Shown: positions 35,448 to 43,121, counted from the stretch's first letter. The stretch is 60,502 nucleotides of DNA from an uncultured Acetobacteraceae bacterium (GCA_937873175.1 CALMVT010000125.1:1-60502); one strand, 5' to 3'. A program made the numbers and translations. The notes: a model not told the origin generated them from the sequence alone.

Positions 35448-35966
35448 ATGCTGCAAGCCCTCGCTCGCGCCCTGATCCGCCGGCCCGCCGCCGCAGACAC
35501 AACGGCCGCGCCGGACACGGAGATCGCCGGGGCGCTCGCGGCGCAGTTGGACAGCGCCGCGCAGGCCCGGCTGGGCCGGAGCTTGGCCATCCTGCACGTC
35601 GCCGCCGCCGGCTGCGGCGGCTGCGCGACGGAGATCGACGCACTTGGGGGCGTCGCCTACGACCTGGAGCGCCATGGCCTGGCCTTTGTCGGCAACCCGC
35701 GCCAGGCCGATGTGCTGCTGGTGACGGGGCCGCTGACGGCCGCCATGCGGACCGCGATGGAAGGCGTCTGGACGGCCATGCCGGAACCCCGGTGGGTCGT
35801 GGCGGTCGGCGCCTGCGCCATCGACGGCGGCGTGTTCGCCGGAAGCTACGCGGTGCAAGGCGGCATCGGCATCGCGCTGCCGGTTGACCTGATCGTGGAA
35901 GGCTGCCCACCGTCCCCAGCGTCCGTGCTGTCGGCGCTGCTGACCCTGATCGAGGCGAATCGTTAG
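35448..35966 (+). CDS. HyfI/NuoB-like iron-sulphur small subunit
   Basis: This 172-residue soluble protein matches the hydrogenase-4/NuoB small subunit. Four cysteines for a 4Fe-4S cluster are in place: C56 and C59 (AGCGGCATEID), C123 (VGACAIDGG) and C153 (EGCPPSP). The N-terminal 40 residues are alanine-rich and less conserved. It would dock onto the HyfG-like subunit and pass electrons near the HyfC interface. No ferredoxin-type HyfA/HyfH gene is in the cluster, so the electron donor is unknown. The ATG is 2 bases after the upstream stop. The 3' end overlaps the stop codon of the convergent DUF1489 gene. Confidence 0.88.
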   Translation: MLQALARALIRRPAAADTTAAPDTEIAGALAAQLDSAAQARLGRSLAILHVAAAGCGGCATEIDALGGVAYDLERHGLAFVGNPRQADVLLVTGPLTAAMRTAMEGVWTAMPEPRWVVAVGACAIDGGVFAGSYAVQGGIGIALPVDLIVEGCPPSPASVLSALLTLIEANR

Positions 35967-36385
35967 AGCAGGCAAAGCGCCCGCAACTGCCGTCGCAGCT
36001 CCTCCGGCAAGCCGTCCGCCCCGCGGGCCGGGTCCGCGGCGCTGATATCCGCCGGGGCATCCGTGTCCGCCAGGTATCGCCACCCTTGGAACGCCTTGGT
36101 CGGGCGGCCCTCAACTGGAACCAGCACCGGGTCGAGCACCAGCCCGGCGCAGCGCGTCTCGTCCTCCCAACGATCCTCGATCACATCCAGCACGCGCTGC
36201 CGCACCAGCATGGCGCCGGCGATCACCCAGTAGATGCTGCCCCCCTCGGTAATCTCCGGCGCCCGGCGCGGGAACATGCGGGTGCGGTGGCGCAACGGCG
36301 GCAGCTCGGTGGCACGGGTAGCCTGGACCTGGCGCAGGTGGGCGATGTCGCGGATCCCGACCGCGAGCTTGGCGATGTGCAGCAT
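35963..36385 (-). CDS. DUF1489 family protein
   Basis: This 140-residue soluble protein matches DUF1489, a family found mainly in alphaproteobacteria with no known function. Typical segments are LHIAKLAVGIRD at the N-terminus, TRMFPRRAPEI near 35-45 and GGSIYWVIAGAMLVRQRVLD near 48-67. Its stop (TAA on the minus strand) interlocks with the stop of the hyfI-like gene, so the two convergent transcripts overlap and no room is left for a separate terminator. Confidence 0.85.
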   Translation of the reverse strand: MLHIAKLAVGIRDIAHLRQVQATRATELPPLRHRTRMFPRRAPEITEGGSIYWVIAGAMLVRQRVLDVIEDRWEDETRCAGLVLDPVLVPVEGRPTKAFQGWRYLADTDAPADISAADPARGADGLPEELRRQLRALCLL

Positions 36386-36426
36386 GGGCTTCGATTAAGG
36401 CGGTGGCCGAGTCGGGCGCAAGGGCA

Positions 36427-37173
36427 CTACCCCGCGCTGCTCGCTGGCCCGGCCTCCTTGGCGGGAAAGCGGCACCACTCCTTCGCAACGCAGCGCCAGC
36501 ATTCCGGCCGGCGCGCCTTGCAGGCATAGCGACCGTGCAGGATCAACTGGTAGTGCGCCGGGCGGAGCAGGTCCTTGGGGATGCGCCTCACCAGGCCGTC
36601 CTCAACTTCCCTCACCGTTTTGCCCGGCGCGATGCCGGTGCGGTTGCCCAGGCGGAAGACGTGGGTATCGACCGCCATGGTGTCGTGCCCGAACGCCACG
36701 TTCAGCACCACGTTGGCGGTCTTGCGCCCGACGCCGGGCAAGGCTTCGAGTGCCCCGCGGTCATTGGGCACGGCGCCGCCGTGGCGCTCGATCAGCAGGC
36801 GCGAAAGCTCGACCACGTTCTTTGCTTTGCCTTGCCAAAGGCCGATGCTGCGGATGTGCACGCCGACCGCCTCCGCGCCCAGTGCCACCATCGCGGCCGG
36901 CGTGGGCGCCGCGGCGAACAGGGTGCGCCCAGCCCGGTTCACCGCGGCATCCGTTGTTTGCGCGGACAGAACCACGGCGACCAGCAAGGTGTAAGGGTCG
37001 GTGAAGTCCAGTTCGCTTGATCCCGCCGGGTACGCCTTTGACAGCGCCTCAATGAAGCCACGCACGGCGGCGAGGCTCATGGTCGGAGTTTTCCGGGTGC
37101 GTCCCGCGGTCGCGGCCACGCGGGTCAGGGCTGTGCGAGGTTTTGAGTGGGTCGGGTCTGGGTCTTGGGCCAT
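36427..37173 (-). CDS. nth: Endonuclease III (DNA glycosylase/AP lyase)
   Basis: This protein repairs oxidised pyrimidines by base excision. The helix-hairpin-helix LPGVGRKTANVVLN holds the catalytic lysine, and VDTHVFRLGNR holds the catalytic aspartate. The C-terminal 4Fe-4S motif is intact as C-x6-C-x2-C-x5-C (CKARRPEC, CVAKEWC). From the ATG at 37173 it is 248 residues, with a basic N-terminal extension seen in other alphaproteobacterial Nth. The ATG at 37080 would give the 217-residue core close to the Escherichia coli length. Neither has a strong ribosome-binding site. Confidence 0.93.
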   Translation of the reverse strand: MAQDPDPTHSKPRTALTRVAATAGRTRKTPTMSLAAVRGFIEALSKAYPAGSSELDFTDPYTLLVAVVLSAQTTDAAVNRAGRTLFAAAPTPAAMVALGAEAVGVHIRSIGLWQGKAKNVVELSRLLIERHGGAVPNDRGALEALPGVGRKTANVVLNVAFGHDTMAVDTHVFRLGNRTGIAPGKTVREVEDGLVRRIPKDLLRPAHYQLILHGRYACKARRPECWRCVAKEWCRFPAKEAGPASSAG

Positions 37174-37235
37174 AATGCCGGTATCGCGTGCAGGCACCGG
37201 GCTGACAAGATCACGTCCGGAGCCAGATCAGAGGG

Positions 37236-37751
37236 ATGCAATCCGCTATGTCCCCATGCCCGGGCACCGCGTTCGAGGCGGTGATCATCCCGCACCGCAG
37301 CCTGACGCGCGCCGGGCTGCGATGGCTCGTGGGCTTCATCTGCCTGCTGAGCACTTTGGTCTCGTTGGGGTTCTTCTATCTCGGCGCCTGGCCGGTTATC
37401 GGGTTCAACGGCGCTGAGATCGCCCTGGCCATCGTGCTGCTGCGCCGCAACGCGCGGGCATCCCGGGCAAGCGAGATGCTGCTGCTGTCAGAGGACGGAT
37501 TTCGGGTGGTGCGGACGGACACGGCCGGACGCAGGATGGAGCGCCGCCTGCAATCGGCCTGGCTGCGGGCCGAGCTGGAGGAGCGGGCTGGCCGCGTCCC
37601 AGCGCTATGGCTGCGCGATCGCGGCGGCAGGATGGAGATAGGCACCGAGTTGGGCGAAGCCGAGAAGCGTGACCTCGCGGTGGCCGTGGCTGCGGCGCTG
37701 CACCGCCACCGCAATCCGAGCTTCAACAATCCGCAACTGCAGGACCCGTGA
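37236..37751 (+). CDS. DUF2244 domain membrane protein
   Basis: This 171-residue protein has two adjacent hydrophobic segments (LVGFICLLSTLVSLGFFYLG and PVIGFNGAEIALAIVLL) after a short N-terminus that includes IIPHRSLTRAG. A C-terminal cytoplasmic domain follows, with EMLLLSEDGFRVVRTD and EIGTELGEAEKRDLA. This is the DUF2244 arrangement of alphaproteobacterial inner-membrane proteins, function unknown. AGAGGG directly abuts the ATG at 37236, which is too close for ideal initiation; the in-frame ATG at 37248 is an alternative start. It is divergent from nth, with 62 bases between the chosen start codons. Confidence 0.8.
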   Translation: MQSAMSPCPGTAFEAVIIPHRSLTRAGLRWLVGFICLLSTLVSLGFFYLGAWPVIGFNGAEIALAIVLLRRNARASRASEMLLLSEDGFRVVRTDTAGRRMERRLQSAWLRAELEERAGRVPALWLRDRGGRMEIGTELGEAEKRDLAVAVAAALHRHRNPSFNNPQLQDP

Positions 37752-37777
37752 CGCCGCCTTGACAGAGGCGCGCGAAA

Positions 37778-38254
37778 CTATGCTTCCGCGGGGCCCATCG
37801 ACTTGATAAGTTCAAAAACGCGCTTGCGGACCGATGGCTCCGTGATGCGGTAATAGGCCCGCACCAATTCCAAGGTTTCCCGCCGGTTCAGGGCCTCGTC
37901 AGCGCCGAATCCGTCTTGCGCCTCCGCAAAGCCGCCCGCGACGCGGGTAGTGTGATGAGTGCCGTGCAAACCGGCAATCGGCTCCGGCATGTCGTCAAAA
38001 AAGAAGCTGATGGACACGTCCAGCACGCGCGACAGGTCGAACAAGCGGGACGCGCCCACCCGGTTCACGCCGCGCTCATACTTCTGCACCTGCTGGAACG
38101 TCAGGCCCAACGCCTCCCCAAGCCGCTCCTGCGACATGCCCATCAAGGTGCGACGCAGGCGGATGCGCCCGCCCACATGGATGTCGATGGGACTCGGACG
38201 GCTTTCCTTGTCATTGCTCCCCGCGAAGGCATCCAGTCCCATACTCGTCTCCAA
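37778..38254 (-). CDS. XRE-family transcriptional regulator of the lnt-linked alphaproteobacterial type
   Basis: This 158-residue DNA-binding protein has a helix-turn-helix of the Cro/CI type at about 28-83 (RIRLRRTLMGMSQERLGEALGLTFQQVQKYERG, quoted in part across the two helices). NRVGASRLFDLSRVLDVSISFFFDDMP follows and is nearly invariant in a family found downstream of lnt in many alphaproteobacteria. The C-terminal part (LELVRAYYRI to the end) is a small helical domain. It is downstream of lnt with a 105-base gap that contains a promoter-like sequence. metK, which often follows this gene elsewhere, is not next to it here. Confidence 0.85.
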   Translation of the reverse strand: METSMGLDAFAGSNDKESRPSPIDIHVGGRIRLRRTLMGMSQERLGEALGLTFQQVQKYERGVNRVGASRLFDLSRVLDVSISFFFDDMPEPIAGLHGTHHTTRVAGGFAEAQDGFGADEALNRRETLELVRAYYRITEPSVRKRVFELIKSMGPAEA

Positions 38255-38285
38255 CGACGGTGTTATACATGAAATTCTAGTTTAA

Positions 38286-38314
38286 GATTTAACAATGCAA
38301 CCGCTAATTGTCAA
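38286..38314 (-). promoter_or_regulatory. Candidate sigma70-type promoter for the XRE regulator gene
   Basis: On the minus strand TTGACA (38314-38309) is followed after exactly 17 bases by TAAATC (38291-38286), in an AT-rich gap between lnt and the XRE gene. The -10 box would lie about 31 bases before the ATG at 38254. The -35 is a perfect consensus match and the -10 is moderate. Confidence 0.5.
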
Positions 38315-38359
38315 TGCTCTCGAATGATCCCTCTTTCCGCCGCCAAATTGAGACCGCCC

Positions 38360-39976
38360 TCAGAATCTAGTCGGCTTGCCCTTACGCCTGCGTGTCAAGC
38401 CGAGAGCGATTCCCGCGCCTGCTGACGCCAGCAAGCCGGGAAGCACCAAGCCCCAGCGCGAGAACGACGTTGGAGGACGCCGGCCGGGCAGCGGCAAAGC
38501 CAAGGTGTCCGCCACCCCCATCGGCAGCCGGCCCAATTCCCGGCCTTGGCTATCGAATCCGACCGAGATGCCGGTGTTCGCCGCGCGCATCAGCGGCAAC
38601 CCTTCCTCGACCGCGCGCATCCGGGCCGCCGCGAGGTGTTGTCGCGGCCCGGTCGAGTTGCCGAACCAGGCATCGTTCGTGATGTTCACCAGCCAGTCCG
38701 GCCGGTCCAACTGATCGACGACCTGGGCCGGGAAAATGGCCTCATAGCAAATCATTGCGCCGAACGGCGGCAGGCTCGGCATGTGCAGCGTCGCCGGGCC
38801 GCGGCCAAAGGCGAACTGGCCTGGCACCACCTGGATCGAGAGCGGCACCCAGGACGGCGCGTACTCGCCAAACGGGACAAGATGCCATTTGTCGTAGACG
38901 CCCGCGATTGCGCCATCGGCCGCCATGGCGACCAGGCTGTTGCGCGGCAGGTTGCGGGGATCAGCCGACGGCTGCCCGGCGGTGAACGTCAGGCTGCCCA
39001 CGATGGCGCCCCGCGCCGGCGCCGCGGCACGTGCGATGGCCTGACGCGCGGCGGCGTCGGACTGCAGCAGGAACACGCTGGCGGTTTCAGGCCAGATCAC
39101 CACAGACGAAGCGCCGCCCAGCCCGGCGACGGCCTGCCGCGTCAGGTCCAGGTGGCGCTCAAACGTCGCCAACGCCGTCGCGCGGTCCCACTTCTGGCCC
39201 TGCACCACGTTGCCTTGCACGAGCACAGCCACCAGGCCCGAACCCGGCGGCTCCGGCCCCTGCAGCCGCACCCAGCCCAGCCCGGCCCAACCTGCCAGCA
39301 CGACCGCCGCGCCGGCCAGGCCGCGCCGGCCCAGAACCGGGGACGCCGCCAACAGCAGGGTTGCCAGCGTCAGGCCCGGTGTGCCGACCCACGCCGCGGG
39401 CTGGATCATCACGTCGCCCAGGCTGCCGGGGATCGCCCACACGCTGCCCCATGGGTTCCAAGGGAACCCGGTGCCGACATACTGCCGCGCGAAATCGAAC
39501 AGCGTCCAAGCCGACGCCAGCATCAGCGCCCGGCGCCAGCCCGACAGCGCCAAGCGGGCCAGGGCGCAGGGCGCCCCGATGAACACGGCCAGCAACGCAG
39601 ACAAAGCCGGCACCGCGAAGGGGACCAGCCACCAGTATCGCGCTGATTCCAGCAGAATGGCTTCGGTGATCCAATACAGCCCAAAGACGTGGTGGCCGAG
39701 GCCGAACCAGAAGCCGCGCCGCGCTGCCGTCCATGGCCCGCGCGACTCGTCGATCAGGCACAGCAGGCCCGGCACCGTCAGCAACAGCACGGGGATCACG
39801 TGCAGCGGCGGCAGCGCGGCGGCGGAAAGCGCGCCCAAGCCCGCCGCTGCCAAATCGGCCCGCCAGCCGGCCGCCGCACGCAGGAGCAGCCACGGCCGCG
39901 CAAGGCGGGTGGAGGCGACGGACAGGGAGACGCTTGTCGCTGCGCGGAAGCGCAGCCACGGCTTGGTCAAGCCCAT
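38360..39976 (-). CDS. lnt: Apolipoprotein N-acyltransferase
   Basis: This 538-residue inner-membrane enzyme adds the third acyl chain to lipoproteins. About six N-terminal membrane helices precede a nitrilase-type periplasmic domain. The catalytic triad is visible: glutamate in IWPETASVF (about E297), lysine in YDKWHLVPFGEYAP (about K363) and cysteine in MICYEAIFP (about C410). A final helix and a basic tail close the protein. I use the ATG at 39976; a GTG at 39985 overlapping the upstream stop as GTGA is an equally possible start. It serves the lipoproteins encoded elsewhere in this window, such as those at 15951 and 23793. Confidence 0.94.
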   Translation of the reverse strand: MGLTKPWLRFRAATSVSLSVASTRLARPWLLLRAAAGWRADLAAAGLGALSAAALPPLHVIPVLLLTVPGLLCLIDESRGPWTAARRGFWFGLGHHVFGLYWITEAILLESARYWWLVPFAVPALSALLAVFIGAPCALARLALSGWRRALMLASAWTLFDFARQYVGTGFPWNPWGSVWAIPGSLGDVMIQPAAWVGTPGLTLATLLLAASPVLGRRGLAGAAVVLAGWAGLGWVRLQGPEPPGSGLVAVLVQGNVVQGQKWDRATALATFERHLDLTRQAVAGLGGASSVVIWPETASVFLLQSDAAARQAIARAAAPARGAIVGSLTFTAGQPSADPRNLPRNSLVAMAADGAIAGVYDKWHLVPFGEYAPSWVPLSIQVVPGQFAFGRGPATLHMPSLPPFGAMICYEAIFPAQVVDQLDRPDWLVNITNDAWFGNSTGPRQHLAAARMRAVEEGLPLMRAANTGISVGFDSQGRELGRLPMGVADTLALPLPGRRPPTSFSRWGLVLPGLLASAGAGIALGLTRRRKGKPTRF

Positions 39977-39981
39977 GCCGA

Positions 39982-40929
39982 TCACGCCCGGACCAGGCGC
40001 TCGGGCGGCACCGGGTCGCCGCGCAGCACGGCGACGATGCACTCGGCCGCCATCACGCCCATGTTCACCAAGCTGTTGTCGGTCACGCCCGCAACGTGCG
40101 GGGTGCAGATCACGCGCGGGTGGCGGCGCAGCGGGTGGTCGGCGGGCGGCGGCTCGTCCTCAAACACGTCCAGCCCGGCGCCGGCCAGGTGCCCGGCTTC
40201 CAACGTTGCCAGCAGCGCGGCCTCGTCGATCAGGCCGCCCCGGGCGGTGTTGAGCACGAATGCGCCGGGCGGCAGGGCGGCCAGCTCCGCCGCTCCGATC
40301 AGGCGCCGCGTCGCCGGAAGCAACGGCAGGTGCAGGGACAGCACGTCGGACCGCGCGAGCAGGGCATGCAGGCTCGCCGCGGCTTCGATGGCCGCCTCCT
40401 CTGGCAAGCCCGGGTCATAGGCCGCAACCGACATGCCGAACGCGGTGGCCAGACGCGCGACGGCTTGGCCGATGGCGCCGCAGCCGACCAGGCCCAGGCG
40501 TAGCCCGGCCACGTCCCGCACCTTGGTTTCTGCCTTGCGCCAAGCGCCGCCCGCCACCTCCGCCGACAGCAGCGGCAGGTCCTTGGCCAAGGCCAGCAGC
40601 AGCGCTATGGCGTGCTCGGCCACCGCCTGCGTGTTGGACCCTGGGGCACGGGTGACGAGGACGCCGCGGCGCTGCGCCTCGGCAATGTCTACGTCATCCA
40701 CGCCCACGCCGTGCCGGGCGACGATGCGCAGGCCGGGCGCCGCGTCCATCGCCGCCGCCGTGACCGGCCCCTGGCGGGACAGGATGGCAACCGGCTGGAC
40801 CTTTGCTGCGAACGCCGCCACCTCCGCCGCCGATGGGAATGGAGCCATGTAGTGCAAGCGCCCACCCGCGGCTTCGATCAGGCGGGCCGCTGCCGGCGCC
40901 AAACGGGGCGCGGTCATGATCACGTCCAT
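39982..40929 (-). CDS. D-isomer-specific 2-hydroxyacid dehydrogenase
   Basis: This 315-residue NAD(P)-dependent enzyme belongs to the phosphoglycerate / glyoxylate reductase family. The Rossmann motif is LGLVGCGAIGQAVA near 140-153. Catalytic residues are the arginine in NTARGGLID, the glutamate in DVFEDEPP and the histidine in CTPHVAG. Without the ACT domain of SerA it is more likely a hydroxypyruvate/glyoxylate reductase or another 2-hydroxyacid dehydrogenase than the serine pathway enzyme. I took the ATG at 40929. It lies between olsB and lnt on the same strand and abuts lnt, suggesting one transcript. Confidence 0.88.
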   Translation of the reverse strand: MDVIMTAPRLAPAAARLIEAAGGRLHYMAPFPSAAEVAAFAAKVQPVAILSRQGPVTAAAMDAAPGLRIVARHGVGVDDVDIAEAQRRGVLVTRAPGSNTQAVAEHAIALLLALAKDLPLLSAEVAGGAWRKAETKVRDVAGLRLGLVGCGAIGQAVARLATAFGMSVAAYDPGLPEEAAIEAAASLHALLARSDVLSLHLPLLPATRRLIGAAELAALPPGAFVLNTARGGLIDEAALLATLEAGHLAGAGLDVFEDEPPPADHPLRRHPRVICTPHVAGVTDNSLVNMGVMAAECIVAVLRGDPVPPERLVRA

Positions 40930-40977
40930 GGAAGCCGGTCCAGATCGGATTGCGGACGCCGGAGTGTAGACCACGCT

Positions 40978-41811
40978 TCAGTCCGGCAGGTCACGGCTTT
41001 GGCGCTCGTAATGCCGATAGTACTTGTCGGTGATCATGTCGGTTTTCACGAGGATAGCCACGTCCGTCGTGTTGAACTCCGGATCGACCACGGCGCCGTC
41101 GCCGACGAACGCGCCGGCCCGCAGGTAGCCCTTGATCAGCGGCGGCAGCATCTGGCTGGCGCGGCGGGGATCGATGAGGGCGGGGTCGAGCCTGCGCATG
41201 TCGATGTACCGCTCCCGCCGTGCCCTGGGGCACAGGGCCGGAGGCGCGAGGTGGTGGCCATACAGGTAGGTTAGCTCGATTGCCAGCGCGTCCGGGTCGG
41301 TGCCGGGCAGGCTGGCGCAGCCGAACAGCAGCGCAATCTGGTTGTGGAACACATAAGCGGTGATGCCGCGCCACAGCAGTTGCATCACCGCCCGGCCGCG
41401 ATACCGGGCATCGACGCAGGAGCGTCCGAGTTCCAGGATCTGCCCGGGGAAGCTGATGATCGGCCCGATGTCGTATTCGGACGCCGAGTAAAAACCGCCA
41501 ACGCTGTCAGCGCCGGCTTGCTGGATCAGCCGGTAGGTGCCGACAACCGCTTCCGGTCCCGACCCGATCTGGTGGTCAATCACCAGCAGATGTTCCGCCA
41601 CGGCGTCGTAGGCATCCTGGTCGCGCCGGGTTTGCCGGGCGGCTTGATCCGGGATCGCGCCCATTTCCTCGAAAAAGACGCGGTACCGCAAGGCCAGGGC
41701 GGCATCCACCTCGCTCCGCGTTGCCGCGATGCGGACGCCAAGATTGCCCGCACGCAGTTCTCCGAAGCTTCGGGCAGCGGCCGGAACCTGCAAGGGCCGA
41801 AGGTCTGTCAT
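40978..41811 (-). CDS. olsB: L-ornithine N-alpha-acyltransferase (OlsB-type, GNAT fold)
   Basis: This 277-residue protein resembles OlsB, which attaches a 3-hydroxyacyl chain from acyl carrier protein to ornithine, giving lyso-ornithine lipid. Recognisable parts are ALRYRVFFEEMGA near 50, DAYDAVAEHLLVID near 74 and the segment ILELGRSCVDARYRGRAVMQLLW near 130 (quoted in part). The C-terminal YLRAGAFVGDGAVVDPEFNTTDV is also typical of this hemolysin-like acyltransferase family. The ATG at 41811 starts a clean domain. A PlsC-like acyltransferase that might supply the second, OlsA-type step lies 7 kb away (48959-49909). Confidence 0.85.
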   Translation of the reverse strand: MTDLRPLQVPAAARSFGELRAGNLGVRIAATRSEVDAALALRYRVFFEEMGAIPDQAARQTRRDQDAYDAVAEHLLVIDHQIGSGPEAVVGTYRLIQQAGADSVGGFYSASEYDIGPIISFPGQILELGRSCVDARYRGRAVMQLLWRGITAYVFHNQIALLFGCASLPGTDPDALAIELTYLYGHHLAPPALCPRARRERYIDMRRLDPALIDPRRASQMLPPLIKGYLRAGAFVGDGAVVDPEFNTTDVAILVKTDMITDKYYRHYERQSRDLPD

Positions 41812-42310
41812 GAGGCCGGCGCCATCAGGCAACCATGCTTGAGAACTTGGCCCCCCGCCAACCGACCTTTGCGGCGGCGTCGTGCCAAGGGCCATTCACT
41901 GTGGCGTTTCCGTCACTGCGAACCGCGTCCGCGGCTTGGCCCTCCACCAGCCGTCATGGTCGCAACGCGCGCTGCCTTTGGATGGCTGCACTGCCGTGCT
42001 CCTCAACGAGGCGGACCGTTCTGTGCACAGCGCCACTCGCCGGAAGAAAGGCCGTCGCCGGCCCGGCCCCGGAACACAAGCAGCCGATTCCGCCATGCCT
42101 ATCACGATTTCCGGCGTAGCCGATATGGGCGCCGTCTGTCGAATCTCGACGTCCCGTCAGCGACGAGATCTTTTCACAAACCACATGAGCGCGCCAAACC
42201 TATCCTGTTCAAGCATCAACTGCACGGACGAAACCGTCCGTGCAGAAAAGCTGTCGATCTTGACCAATCGCGAGACTGTGTTGCTTGAGCCAAACCGTAC
42301 AGATCACACC
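41812..42310. other. 500-base gap between mucR and olsB, with one strong hairpin
   Basis: Both flanking genes point left. Frames are open here on both strands, but none shows family similarity or a convincing ribosome-binding site. The only clear structure is the 11-bp stem-loop at 42220-42245. The gap is long for this compact region and could contain the olsB promoter or a small RNA. Confidence 0.5.
42220..42245 (-). terminator. Perfect 11-bp stem-loop downstream of mucR
   Basis: CTGCACGGACG and CGTCCGTGCAG flank an AAAC loop (plus strand). It lies 66-91 bases after the mucR stop codon. On the minus strand no long U-tract follows, so a terminator role is likely from position but not proven; a structured small RNA end is the main alternative. 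Confidence 0.5.
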
Positions 42311-42718
42311 CTAACGCGCACGAGGTTTGGTGCCCAGGCCAATTTTCTTCGCGAGAGAGGAGCGATGCCGGGCATAGTTCGGCGCCACCATTGGATAGTC
42401 CGGCGGCAATTGCCACTTCTCCCGGTACTGCTCCGGGGTCATATTGTAAGAAGTTTTCAGATGGCGCTTCAGCATCTTCAGCTTCTTTCCATCCTCAAGG
42501 CAGATAATATGGTCTGGAAATACCGACTTCTTAACAGGCACAGCCGGTTGCTGCTTATCCGGCACAGCCGGTTCTTTTCCGACTCCAGCCAGCGTGCGGT
42601 AGACCTCTTGGATCAGGTTCGGTAGTGCGTCGGGCGCTACCGAGTTGTTGGAAACATGAGCTGAGACGATCTGGGCTGTCAGCCCAAGAACGTCCGAGTT
42701 AGCCGTCGCCTCAACCAT
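42311..42718 (-). CDS. mucR: MucR/Ros-family transcriptional regulator
   Basis: This 135-residue protein matches MucR/Ros, alphaproteobacterial H-NS-like regulators that bind AT-rich DNA and silence surface-polysaccharide, virulence and cell-cycle genes. The DNA-binding region reads IICLEDGKKLKMLKRHL and then MTPEQYREKWQLP and DYPMVAPNYA. Ros binds zinc with two cysteines and two histidines. Here the second cysteine is aspartate (CLED, as in many MucR proteins), and the last histidine region reads KTSYN instead of MTHYN or MTHHS, so only one cysteine and one histidine remain clearly in place. The ATG at 42718 gives the usual MucR length. Divergent from a TusA-family gene. Confidence 0.9.
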   Translation of the reverse strand: MVEATANSDVLGLTAQIVSAHVSNNSVAPDALPNLIQEVYRTLAGVGKEPAVPDKQQPAVPVKKSVFPDHIICLEDGKKLKMLKRHLKTSYNMTPEQYREKWQLPPDYPMVAPNYARHRSSLAKKIGLGTKPRAR

Positions 42719-42742
42719 AGGTACCCTTTCGTTACATAAGTA

Positions 42743-42763
42743 GTAAACCATATACGGTTTTAC
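42743..42763. promoter_or_regulatory. AT-rich imperfect dyad in the mucR / tusA-like divergent promoter region
   Basis: GTAAACCATATACGGTTTTAC has inverted GTAAA/TTTAC arms in an 81-base AT-rich gap between divergent genes. MucR proteins commonly regulate themselves through AT-rich sites, so this is a candidate operator or part of the overlapping promoters. It is a positional inference. Confidence 0.35.
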
Positions 42764-42799
42764 CTCGTCACTTCGCAATAGAGGACTTGTAAAATAAAC

Positions 42800-43087
42800 A
42801 TGGGGTCAATCAAGCTTGACGAAGTGCTCCCGGTGCAACCGGCATACCAGCATCTGGACATCACCCGCGAGGTTTGCCCGATGACCTATGTCCGCACCCG
42901 CCTCGCACTTGACCGACTAGCACCTGGACAAATGTTAATGGTTCACCTGAACGGGGAGGAACCACGCCGCAACGTCCCGCGGACTGCGACTGAGCAGGGG
43001 CATGTTGTGATAAGTCAAAAAGATAACTCTGACGGAACGACTGACCTGCTGCTGCGCCGCGGGCCAGCCCATCCACCCCGGGCGTAG
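42800..43087 (+). CDS. TusA/SirA-family sulphur-carrier-like protein
   Basis: This 95-residue protein has the TusA fold pattern. LDITREVCPMTYVRTRLALD carries the CPMT motif (C26), the usual CPxP with threonine in place of proline, and LAPGQMLMVHLNGEEPRRNVPR follows. TusA proteins carry persulphide sulphur for tRNA thiolation or molybdenum-cofactor enzymes. AGAGGA stands about 14 bases before the ATG, longer than ideal. It is the only rightward gene in this stretch. Molybdenum-cofactor assembly for the enzyme at 753-3080 is one imaginable use, but nothing in the sequence links the two. Confidence 0.8.
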   Translation: MGSIKLDEVLPVQPAYQHLDITREVCPMTYVRTRLALDRLAPGQMLMVHLNGEEPRRNVPRTATEQGHVVISQKDNSDGTTDLLLRRGPAHPPRA

Positions 43088-43121
43088 GGTGGCCGAGGCA
43101 GTCAACCCCGGCGGCAACGGG

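Noticed and set aside
29507-35966. Annotation as a working hydrogenase-4 or NADH dehydrogenase.
   Set aside because: The large subunit has no NiFe cysteines, no NADH-binding or ferredoxin subunits are present, and the channel residues look replaced, so catalytic names would mislead.
41882-42625. A 247-codon plus-strand open frame across the mucR-olsB gap.
   Set aside because: It runs antisense into mucR, has no ribosome-binding site or family motif, and its composition looks like chance.
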